The notes under the pieces were generated by a model that saw nothing but the letters and a program-made list of their open reading frames with translations, had not been told where the DNA came from and made no database searches. Source: Saccharum officinarum (Eukaryota > Streptophyta > Magnoliopsida > Poales > Poaceae). From it: a stretch of 64,000 bases of DNA. Both the position numbers and the translations under genes were made by a program. Numbering within the stretch: the stretch's first letter is position 1; each line of letters starts with the position of its first letter. Shown here one piece after another: positions 36,295-46,374 of the stretch. The DNA lies in the NCBI GenBank assembly GCA_020631735.1, contig CM036159.1:97084701-97148700 (forward strand). The letters run 5' to 3'.

Positions 36295-36480
36295 GATCGC
36301 AAGAAGTAAGTCCGGTAGCAATTCCCGAGGAGCCGAAAGAGCAGCCCGAGGTGCAAGAGCAGGAGGTACTCGAAGCCGACGAGGAGGTCGGTGAGGATCT
36401 TCTAGAGTGCCCCGACCATCGCCCGAACTCTTTCAAAAGAGGCAAGCCCCGGAGCATTTCTCTCCCGATTTGCAAATATT
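36295..36480 (+). other. Exon-like open segment inside solo LTR copy 2
   Basis: Counterpart of 13895-14080: acceptor-like CATACAG, then an acidic frame (IPEEPKEQPEVQEQEVLEAD, LLECPDHRPNSFKRGKPRS) open through SLPICK. The frame is conserved against copy 1 with substitutions but no indels. Confidence 0.45.
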
Positions 36481-38928
36481 TTATTAATGCTTTACCTTAA
36501 TTGATGCATTACGTTTAGGAGTTGTTTACAACTGTTGCTGCATTATACCTTGTTTACCTTTGTTCTACCATACCCTTGTTACCCTGGTATTCGCAGTCAA
36601 GAAATGCTTAGCTTGCTTAGATCGGTAGAAGTCAGGTGATTTCCTATCACCTGCGAGCTATAGGTGGTTACCTGGATCTATTTGAATAAGTATGTCATCT
36701 TAGAATAACTAAGTGTTAATTTGAAATTGAGACCGGACGGAGACTTGCAGGGTTTCGGACTGTAGTGTTTTCATCTATGTCGATTAAGGACCGACCGTTA
36801 TTGGGCCTCGAGTCATGTTGAACGCATGCCTTACATTTAGTTGGCCGAATAATGTACCTTTCGACCACGAAGCTAGGAAATTATTCGGGTCGAGTGGATT
36901 GCCCGCAACGCACTGTACCGGAGCAGGTGTGGTAGGACATAGGGGCACGATGATAAGGCCAAAGAGCAGTCGGGCGGCCCCCGGGTACATGTGGTTCCTG
37001 GCAAATTCGAGACTTTACCTGAATGGTTGACTCGGTGACCAATATCTCACTTTAGCGGGTGAGTGAGGTTTGTGTGAGGAATAACTTACCAGCTGGTTAA
37101 TAATCGATTCGAATCGCCATCATTCACTGGATAGTGAACACTTGACTTGAGTTACTTCATCGTAGTAATATTGATGGAACACTTGGACAGTTATATGGAA
37201 TATGGCATGATGGAAGTTGTTAATGATCATTGGTTATCCTTGCTTGTTTAATTACATGTTTACTCTAGTACATGGGAAATTGTAGTTGGCAGGTTAATAA
37301 AGATTTAACTTGATATAAAAGCTTCTGAAAAAGATTCTTTAAATGCTAAAAATGCCTTTTTGCAAATGAGTCAGTTGCCCTACTATAAAGCCTGTCATGA
37401 TCCTTGGTGTCATTTTATTTTCGGTTATGTCGGGTAAGTCTAGCTGAGTACCTTCTCGTACTCAGGGCTTTGTTCCCACTTGTTATAGATGGGCAGATGT
37501 ATTACGACTACTGTATCAACTGCCTTTATCCTGCGATGGGTGAAGCTTAGGACCATAGGTAGCGGTCATTCTCTACGTCTCGTCTGATACTTTTGTTGGA
37601 GATGATCATCAGCTGACACTTTATTTTGAACTCTGTGTGAGTGTCTGTGTGGTTTGAACTAAATGCTTCCGCTACTTCTATTCGAACTTGGTTTGTAATA
37701 ACTATGTTTAAACTCTGATGTATCTACGACATGAACTTTTATGTAATTTATGATGGTGACCGCTAAACTTATTACGATCTTGGCTGGTATGTAAGTTGGT
37801 TTAAAATCCGTCGTGATTTCACGGACTACCGGGTTATACGGGCTTAAGTTTGTTAAATCGTCTGCTTGGTGGATGATTTTCTTACTTAATTTCGTATAAT
37901 TAGTCGGTTTTGTTACAGTTGACACCACTCTCTTCACCAAGAAGCTTGGAAATGACTTATTTGTGTTACAAATCTATGTTGATGATATTATTTTTTGATC
38001 AACAAATCAAGACTTTTGTGAAGAGTTTGGAAAAATAATGGCTAATGAGTTTGAGATGTCTATGATTGGAGAGCTTAGTTACTTCCTTGGACTTCAAATC
38101 AAGCAAATGAAGAATGACACTTTTGTAAGTCAAGGCAAGTACATCAAGGACATGATCAAGAAGTTTGAATTGTAAGATGCTAAGCCAATGAGTACACCAA
38201 TGGGCATAAATGATCAATTGGATGTTGATACTAGTGGCAACATGGTAGATCAAAAGCAATACCGGTCTATGATTGGAAGTTTGCTATATGTCACCGCTTC
38301 TAGGCCGGATGTGATGTTTAGTGTGTGTAAGTGTGCAAGATATCAAGCTTCACCTAGATAAAGTCACTTGAAAGCAACCAAGAGGATATTGAGATATCTT
38401 AAGGGCACTCATGATGTTGGATTATGGTTTCTAAAGGGGTCTAATTTTGAGTTGATTGGATATTTGGACTCCGACTATGGTGGATGCAAGATTGATAGAA
38501 TGAGCACAAGTGGCACTTATCAATTGCTTGAAAGATCTCTTGTTTCATGGTCATCAAAGAAACAAAATAGTGTTGCACTATCTACTGCCGAGGCCAAATA
38601 CATTAGTGCCGGTAGTTATTGTGCACAATTGCTTTGGATGAAAGCAACCTTGAATGATTTTGGAATAAAATTCAAGAATGTGCCATTGTTTTGTGACAAT
38701 AAAAGTGCTATCAAGATGACTCAAAATCCGGTTCAACATTCAAGAACTAAGCACATTGATATTAGCCATCACTTCATAAGGGACCATCAACAAAAGGGTG
38801 ATATTAGCATTGAGAGCATTGGCACCAAAGATCAACTAGCCGACATATTCACAAAGCCACTTGATGAAAAGAGATTTTACAAGTTGAAGAATGAATTGAA
38901 CATACTTGACTTCTCCAACTTGAGATGA

Positions 38929-39705
38929 GTGCACCCCTACATTCTTATATGACATGCCTCTCCTCCGACATAGCAAGGTAAAGTTGTTTGGCATATCATC
39001 CATACTTTGCTAAGGACATGTTTAGAATATATAGACATATTTGCATGATAAATAGGCTCATTCATGAAAATCAAATGAGTTTAATGTATATATGATACCA
39101 CTATTGCTTCTATGTTTGATTGATCTAGTGGTAGCATATGACATGTTTGTGGACTTGTAAACCTAGTGTTGAATCTAGAAAATGAGCTCATGATGTGTAA
39201 TTCAACATGGTCAAGATAGCCCTTATACTTTATGAGGTGTGAAGAAGCTTGTCCTTGGATCAAACCGAATTACATATTCTAGGCAAGTGATCTAGATTGA
39301 ACCATAATTTGGACCTCCCTCATATTGATTGACTTGACTCTCACCAAAATTAGCACCTTTTTGGTGATTGCTGCCAAAGGGGGAGAGAAAAGTCACAAAG
39401 ATAGAAAAGTCACAAAGATAAAAAGTTAAGTTGTAAAGGGGGAGAAAGATATAGTAAGGGGAGAGAAATCAAAGTTATGACATTGGAAAGGGATCAATTA
39501 AAATTTGAGCACACAAGTAGGGGGAGCAAGCTCATGAATTATTTGTTGCATTTGTATGTGCATTAACATGATGTATTGTTGCATTGCAAAAATTAAATTC
39601 ATATTCATGATTGTATGGTGATTGCTAGAAATAGAACTTGAATGATGATTTGTTGAGAGTAGCTTTATAAGTGGTATCTAGACACCTTTGATTATAATGT
39701 TGATC
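38929..39705 (+). other. 3' non-coding region of element B with PPT-like blocks
   Basis: No coding sequence. Purine-rich blocks GCCAAAGGGGGAGAGAAAAG (39372) and AAAGGGGGAGAAAGA (39436) resemble the block that follows the third ORF in elements A and C (GCCAAAGGGGGAGAGAG), although B has no third ORF. Confidence 0.6.
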
Positions 39706-39710
39706 TCACG

Positions 39711-40499
39711 TGATGAGGACATCGCCACGCTGGACACACCGACGTTATGGTCTTTCCCAAGTTGCAATTCGTCCCCAACTCAGCTGCCACGTCATTCTCG
39801 GATTCACTGTTTTGGTCATAACTCTCTCATACGACATCAAAACGGGGCGTTCTTGGATGCGTTGGAAAGGGGACGACGACGACGTTGTTTTGGATCTAGT
39901 CCTAGCTCTAGAAGATCCGTGGATCATTCTGTGTGACCATGTCAAGGTGCTGCGTCACCTATTTGGGCCAACTTGGCCATGTATCGTGTTGGGCCTTAAG
40001 CCCAAGTTGTGGGCGCCCAACCCCTGGTCGTTCCCAACCCTAGGTCGAGTCTTAAACTATAAACACAGCCGCCGCCGCTGTTAGATAATTGGGTTTTGTT
40101 TAGAGTTTAGTTTTCCATCGAGAAACTGAATCGTTCATTGTAACTGTGGTGACAAATCCTTTTACAGTGATCCAGGGCCCCTGTTCTTGATCTCCTCCAC
40201 TGTGTCGATTAGTCCTTTGGAACTGATTTCTTGAACCCTCTATTGATATTCGCATCATTCATATTTGCAATTTCAGATTGCGTGTTTTTACCTTCTTGCT
40301 TGTGCTCTTCGATTCGCTTGCAGGAAAAGCCTTCTTGGCGAGGTCAATCAAGTTGTGCTTGGTTGATAACCAACGGAGTAGTGATGTAATGGTTGCAGGG
40401 TTCGAATCATGTCTGATTTGAAGCCGGATCGCCAACGTTGAGATCTCCACAAATCGAACTTATCGGTTACCTCTCGGAAGATCAGGCCAGTACTCATCA
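39711..40499 (+). mobile_element. 789 bp solo LTR (family Y) in the 3' region of element B
   Basis: It starts TGATGAGGACATCGCC and ends GTACTCATCA, with TCACG duplicated at 39706-39710 and 40500-40504. Its 3' half aligns with 58620-58985 (GCAGG.AA...CCTTCTTGGCGAGGTC, GTTGCAGGGTTC, CGGAAGATC). No PBS follows, so it is a solo LTR. Confidence 0.85.
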
Positions 40500-40810
40500 T
40501 CACGGGGTACTTTAGTGTTTGTGATCTTTTGCAAGTGATGTATTACAAGTGGTGTCTAGCTACATCGATGCTAAGGATGGTATATAAAGGCAACTTCGAT
40601 TGGTATCACACTTCAAAGGTCTATTCTATATACCTTAGCATCAATTTGATAGTACTAACTCTCCCAAAATTCAAATCCATACATATGTGCACATTTGAAC
40701 CAAACTCATGGAAGCACATATGTAGGGGGAGCTAATACTATCAAAATTGAAAATTGATTTCATTTCATATCTTTGTGATGGTTGTCATCAATTACCAAAA
40801 AGGGGGAGAT

Positions 40811-42776
40811 TGAAAGCCCAAGTTTGGTTTTGGTAATTAATGACACCAAGTTGCTAAATACTATTGTATCAAGTGTGATTAAGCTAGGCATAAGCAACAT
40901 GTGATGAAGGTTGAAATGGCATGGAGAGATGGCCACAAGACCACATGTTTTGGTGCATGAAATGATGAGCAAGATCATGAAGGAATGCACATAAAATGAT
41001 GGACATGATGATCAAGTGGAAGAGAAGGATCTAAGAGCGCAAGGCAAATGTATAACCGTAGGGTTTTCCTTTTTGTCGGTCTAAGATGTGTAGAGAAGTG
41101 ATTGACCGGGTTTAGGATACATAGCCGACTATCAAGAGGGGCAATCACGGTTAGCTCGGGAATCAAGTGCCACTAGATCAATGCCTTGAGCATATGCATT
41201 AGGATCTAGTAGAGAGCTAACATAACGCCTTGAAAAATGTTTATGAAATGCTAACACACATGCACATGGTGGTGTACACTTGGTGGTGTTAGCACATTTA
41301 CGAAGGCGATGGAGTTTAAGTGGTAGAGAGAGGTTTTGGGTTCCTCTCTCCCTTCAGCCAAGCCTACGAGGTGGTATTTGGCACTTTTTGGGGAAGTGAA
41401 ACACCTATTTTCTACTGCGTCAGAAGTCGGAAAAGAAACAGAGGCGAACGGTGGTCACTGTGGTGACCGGACACTGCACCAGACGCAGTCACGGTTTGAT
41501 CGGACGCGTCCGGTCAGTTCTCAGCAGCTGTCAGGCATGGGTGTTAGGGTTTGCAACCGGCGTGTCTGGTCCATCACGGGACCGGAGCGTCCGGTCAGGC
41601 ACCTAGAGGGGCAGAGCCGGTCGTAGAGCCAACCGGACGCGCAGCGCGTCCGGTCACGTGCGATCGGATGCATCCGGTCACGGTGGGAGCTTACTGGACT
41701 CTGACCGAATGCCAGGTGCAGCGCGTCCGGTTGAACGCTAGAGCGCGTCCGGCTATGGCAATGGCTACTTCTGACGCACACTGTTTTCGCTTGTCCTATA
41801 GTGACTAGACGCGTCCGGTCACCCTGACCGGTGCGTCCGGTTAGTACGTTTTTAACTGCGTCGTCCGGTAACGGCTAGCTGCGTACCCCTTCGCTATAAA
41901 TAGAAGATGTCCGGGGTTTGAGGGTAACTCTTGCACATTTTGAGACCTAGAGACATCCTTTGAGCTAGAGAACAACCCCTCCACTCATCTCTTTGATTAG
42001 TTGCACATCTTGAGTGAGATTGAGTGAGATTCAAGTGCATTGCTTGAGAGTTGCATTTTAGAGGCACTTGATCTTCGAGTTGCTGCGGATTTCTAATTAC
42101 TCTTCTGTATTTCCCGACATGGTAGACGGCTTGGAGCAGCGGAGGTGATTGAGCTCACAATTGGAGTTTGTTGGAGCCCTCATCAAGTGTTGTAAGGGGT
42201 TCTTGATCCTTCCCCACGGGAGTTTGCAAACTGGATACTCTAGTAGAGCTCGTGGCTTGGAGGATCCCCATCTTGTGTGCGGTTGTGTGGCGCCCGCCGA
42301 GGGCTCGACTCTTGATAGTCGATTAGCTCGCGAACCGACAAGTGGGTGCATCGCCACAACGAGGAGTAGCTTGTTGGGAAGCAAGTGAACCTTGTTAAAA
42401 ATATTGTGTCATCTCTTTGCTGAGGATTTCTCTTGTGGTTGATCATTGTGATTGATTCTTCAAGTGCATTACTTCTCTACATCATTGGTATAAGAATCAA
42501 GTCACTTGCTCTTTACTTTCTTGTACTAGTCCTAGTGTAGTTTGCTTAGTGTAGCCTTTATCACATAGGAGTAAGTAGCTTAGTGACTTAGTCTTGTTGG
42601 TGTGTATTAGAGATCATAGCTTTGCTTTACTAGTATTGTATAGGTGGCTTGTATAGTGTAGTTGAGCTAGTGCTAGAATTTGCTTAGCCATCTTTTATAC
42701 TAACGTGGTTGTTTAGTGAAGCTTATAGATTTTTAAATAGGCTATTCACCACCCTTCTAGCCATTTGGACCTTACA
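40811..42776 (+). repeat. 3' LTR of element B (1,966 bp)
   Basis: It follows the polypurine tract AAAAAGGGGGAGAT, starts TGAAAGCCCAAGTTTGG and ends GGACCTTACA. TATAAATAG lies at 41895. The preceding 41460-41880 holds at least ten variants of the CGCGTCCGGTC / ACCGGACGC half-site. The right flank (CCAGC) has no visible partner because the 5' end is in the gap. Confidence 0.82.
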
Positions 42777-44537
42777 CCAGCGCCGTCTCCTTCCTCCTAT
42801 CTATGGTACGTTCTTCAGTTCCTGCTTCCTTGGCCCTTCATGCCTTGTGCCTTTTAGGTGCTCGATGGAATGCCAAGACAAAAAAAATCCTACCTTTGCA
42901 GTCGTTCGCCGTCCCTGACCATTCAGACCACCTGTTTTCTTCTATGGTACAATGGTTCACATGTGGATGAGTTACTGGAACCAGGTATGTTTACAGATTG
43001 CTTGGTTTCGACAAATATTTTCTCAATTTATCAGTTTTGTACTGGATGCCCTTTCCTTCTTACTCGAACTGTTCACTTTTCCTAATCTCCATAATTTTCC
43101 TGATCTCCCTCTCTAAATTTGCAGGAGCATAATAGGCCGAGAGGTGAAGATGTCAACATCCATTGGCCACAAAAAGACACGACGGTAAATGCTATCCCTT
43201 TGCTATGTTACGTCCTTTGATCACCTATTAAAAAGTTTACTTGCTTAATTAATCTACATGTTGATCCAACCTTGCCCGGCGTAATCCTAAAAGGGCTAAT
43301 CCTTTAAATTTATATTGACCACCTCATCCAGTAAACCACACTCTAAAAACAAAACACTGACAATATTATATTCAAATTGTTATACCAGGATTTTGAGTGA
43401 TTCCTCACGGGACTAATGGCTTCTTTGTGGCAATCAAGCTCATGCGTTCCATGCTAAAAAAAGAATCAAAACTCTTTATTTCCCCTTACTGCTGCTTCAT
43501 ACTTTAGTGCCATATTCTTTATTTTATTTCCATATTTCATTCCTACAGTCATCACGGGTTACTTAGCTTATGAAACAAATCTCAACATACATAATGATAA
43601 TTCTCATGCCGCAGCTTGCTAAAATAGTTATGGAATAGAGATGTTAGAACAAATCTAGGATGCTACCTAATTATTTTGACCTCATTATCTATATATAAAT
43701 GTCTCAACCATTTTTGGGCAATGTTATGTTAATCTTTTCCTTTTGCTTCATATGAAACTCAGGTACATAGCAAAGTGCGTCATGTCTTACTTTATGGTCT
43801 GCATATACAGACTCCCCCCTCCCCCCACACACAAAATGGTGCCTTATGTTTCCCTTTAGTTTGTTATAAATAAATTGTTGTATTCTTCATCTAACATTTA
43901 CCTGGATTTCTTTTTTTTCTAAAGTACTCCTATCACATTTCTCATCTGTATTGATGGATGTCCTGCCACCGGTCTCAATTTCTAATTAATTGTTGATTCA
44001 ACAACAAAAACGTTATATGATGTCTTCTTTGTTACTTTCGTTTGCTAACCGTTGAATCGGTACATACCTCATCATTTATTACACAAATTTTATTTCGAAA
44101 GCCTTAGAAGATTGTCAAAATGAGCAATAATATGGCAATTTAGCCACTCTACAAAGGGTGATATATTTTGTATGTGCATTTTTTTCTTGCTGATTGTGTT
44201 GAACTGCTGTGATGACCTTTGCATAGCAGCTGGACATTGCACATTTCTGCAAAACAAGGCAATCTGATCCGGCAATCTCTCATCCGGTTCAATTTAGTTA
44301 ATTTAGTACAAAAAATCTTCATTTACTGTGCAACTCCACATCATCGTTCAGTTAATTGTTAAACCATGAAGCATTTGTCATTTGTAGTTGTCTCCTCACC
44401 TCACAATACATCCTAGGCAAGATAACTCAGAAATGTTGTGCAGCAAGCTAAGATTCTACCTTTAACTCATTTACAAGTAACCTTCTAAGAATATGTTGTT
44501 CTGCACACTTAAATCTGCTCTGATGGGTGACCACACC
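42777..44537. other. Interval without recognisable genes
   Basis: AT-rich sequence with short open pieces only (for example around 43130, after an acceptor-like TTTGCAG). No domain, RNA gene or clear repeat end was seen. It may be old intergenic or intronic sequence. Confidence 0.4.
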
Positions 44538-44642
44538 TGATGAGGACATCACTCCTTCACATACACACAATGATCCACTGCTAGACATTCAAGGTCTAAT
44601 CACTAGAGCTCGCGCGCGTCAATTAAATTTAGAGGTGAGCTC

Positions 44643-46321
44643 TGAAGCATCTAGGCCCCAAGGTTTGGTTTCGGCAATTGATGACAATGCTTTATTACCA
44701 TGACTAACGTGTGTTTTGCAGAAACATTGGTAAGTTAGGTCATGGAGGTGTTAACTGCTTTGGGCACCATGGTATTCATGCCCCTTGATGGAAGTCGTTT
44801 CGGTTTTCAAAAGAGTGACGTCAAGATTAAGGACGGCTAGTTCCAGATGTCGAGGTGTTGAGATACATTTGGAATAGTCGTAGGATCTTCGTTTTTCTCT
44901 TTGGCCGTACTATAAAGGGGGGCATGAGCGGGTAGCTTGACCTAGGAGAGTCCTATGTTTAGGTGTGGTGCACACTTGTTAAACTTGGCGCTAGGCAGCA
45001 CTAGAATAGCTCAAAGTTCAGTTGGAAGCAACTTGGTTCAAGTTGTAACGAGTTTCGGAAAGTTTCGGGTCGTTTTCCAACCACCGGACGCGGTCCTCTC
45101 GAGGACCGGACGCGGTGGTCAGTTCAGTTCCGCGGCTAGAGTTTCAGCTCTGACCACCGGACGCGGTCCTTGCGAGGACCGGACGCAGTGGTCAGTACAG
45201 TTCCGCGGATAGGGTTTCAGCTTTGACCACCGGACGCGGTCCTCGCGAGGACCGGACGCTGTGGTCAGTAGTCGACACATGTCACTAGAGGGAAACACCC
45301 GATCGGACGCGACCTGGGTGTGATCGGCGCGTCCGGTCATAGTCCAGTAAGGTCCAGAGATGATCGGACGCGTCCGGTCATCACCCATCGGACGCCGTGG
45401 CGCGTCCGGTGCGAGTACAGTATGCTCACTGCACGATCGGACGCGTCCGGTCATCCCTGACCGGCGCGTCCGGTCACTCAGCTGCTTTTCAGTTTTCGAC
45501 TGTTACGAGCGACCGGCGCGTCCGGTCAGTTCAACCGGCGCGTCCGGTCAGCCCGCGTTTCGCTGAGTCAGAAGGTAACGGTTAGTTTCGTCTGTGGGGT
45601 GTATAAATACAACCCCACCACCTCTTTTAGAGGTCTCTTGCTCATTTGATCAGCTGATAAACACCTTTGGAGTACAAGGGAGTGCAAGAGCACTAGTGAG
45701 GATAGAGATTTGAGAATCGAAGCTTGAGAGCACCTCACTAGCGATTAGAGAGAGTAGCAAGTGTGCATCCACCTTCTCATTTGGGCTCGTAGTGGTCAAG
45801 TGAGAGTTCTAGCTTGTTACTCTTGGTGATCGCCATCACCTAGACGGCGTGGTGGTGATTGGGAGTTCGGTGATCATCCGGTGGAGCTTGTGGATGACCC
45901 AACTCATCTTGTGAGCGGTTTTGGGTGATTCGCCGCGACGGAGTGTCGAAGAATCAACCCGTAGAGAGCACTTGATCCTTGCGCGGATCAAGGGGGAGCT
46001 ACACCCTTGCGCGGGTGCTCCAACGAGGACTAGTGGGGAGTGGCGACTCTCCGATACCTCGGCAAAACGTCGCCGTGTTCCTTGCCCCTTTACATTCAAG
46101 CATTTACTTTCTCGTACATACTTTCATTGCTTGATTTACATTCCTAGATATGCCATGCTAGACTAGGATTGGAAACTAGGGTGCAAAACTTTGTATCGGT
46201 AGACTCTCTAGGAACACTAGTAGACACTAGGGGTGAATTCCGGCTTGTAGGATTTAATTCTTGCAATTAATTTTTAGAAAAGCCCAATTCACCCCCCCTC
46301 TTGGGCATCTTGATCCTTTCA
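44643..46321 (+). repeat. 5' LTR of element C
   Basis: TGAAGCATCTAGG...GATCCTTTCA. U3 contains three 73 bp-spaced units (from 45081, 45154 and 45227), then further half-sites to 45550, about 17 in all, then TATAAATAC at 45602. The differences from the 3' LTR seen by eye are at about 44687 (T/C), 44880 (G/A) and 45501 (T/C). Confidence 0.96.
45080..45610 (+). promoter_or_regulatory. LTR promoter of element C: half-site array plus TATA box
   Basis: Six ACCGGACGC, seven GCGTCCGGT and about four ATCGGACGC sites lie between 45080 and 45550. Some join as the palindrome CGGACGCGTCCG. Each 73 bp unit nests a perfect palindrome (GGTCCTCGCGAGGACC in the third) between GACCACC and GGTGGTC arms. TATAAATAC follows about 50 bases after the last site. 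The 3' LTR has the same at +11,855. Confidence 0.75.
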
Positions 46322-46323
46322 AT

Positions 46324-46335
46324 TGGTATCAGAGC
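46324..46335 (+). promoter_or_regulatory. Primer-binding site (initiator tRNA-Met)
   Basis: TGGTATCAGAGC, two bases after the LTR end, complementary to the 3' end of plant initiator tRNA-Met. This is the standard Copia PBS. Confidence 0.95.
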
Positions 46336-46374
46336 CTTGTTGCTCTAAATTTAGGCTTTACCGCCTAGAGCAAG

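Larger units (their letters stand above)
33641..37917 (+). mobile_element. 4.28 kb solo LTR (family X), copy 2, inside pol of element B
   Basis: It starts TGTAACACCCTGGTGTTACG and ends TTTTGTTACA, with GTTGA duplicated at 33636-33640 and 37918-37922. Comparison with intact pol of element C shows that the host codons resume immediately. The outer arms GTAACACC/GGTGTTAC at its 5' tip form a short palindrome, also in copy 1. A hAT MITE at 34714-34955 explains much of its extra length over copy 1. Confidence 0.9.
31463..38928 (+). pseudogene. pol of element B, interrupted by a 4.28 kb solo LTR
   Basis: It opens directly after TAG at 31460-31462 and contains protease HWVLDSGCTQYMTED, GAG-pre-integrase WLWHRRLGHVGMK, integrase (HMDLFGP, RSDNGSEF), reverse transcriptase ([13 protein letters not shown] up to 33640; IYVDDIIF resumes after 37922) and RNase H ([15 protein letters not shown]), ending [20 protein letters not shown]. 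Breaks are a stop at 31925, an A-run frameshift near 32395, frame changes near 32980, and stops near 37998, 38175 and 38360. Clearly dead. Confidence 0.88.
29951..42776 (+). mobile_element. SIRE/Opie-type Copia element B, decayed, with nested insertions
   Basis: The order is gag 3' part, pol, 3' region, PPT (40794-40810) and 3' LTR (40811-42776). It is interrupted by a solo LTR at 33641-37917 and another at 39711-40499. Its LTR start (TGAAAGCCCAAGTTTGGTTT) differs from A and C, and it lacks the third ORF, so it is another subfamily. Many stops and frameshifts make it non-autonomous. The 5' LTR and gag N-terminus would lie in the gap. Confidence 0.88.

Noticed and set aside
40395..40425. GGTTCGAATC, a tRNA B-box-like word
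   Set aside because: It lies in a family Y LTR whose relative at 58880 has GGTTCAGAGC instead; no A-box, acceptor stem or anticodon arm can be drawn.
45119..45566. Open frames in the LTRs of element C (repeated TRPV/RVRSS-like peptides)
   Set aside because: They are translations of the half-site array; the same frames appear wherever the array occurs and have no start context or conservation as protein.
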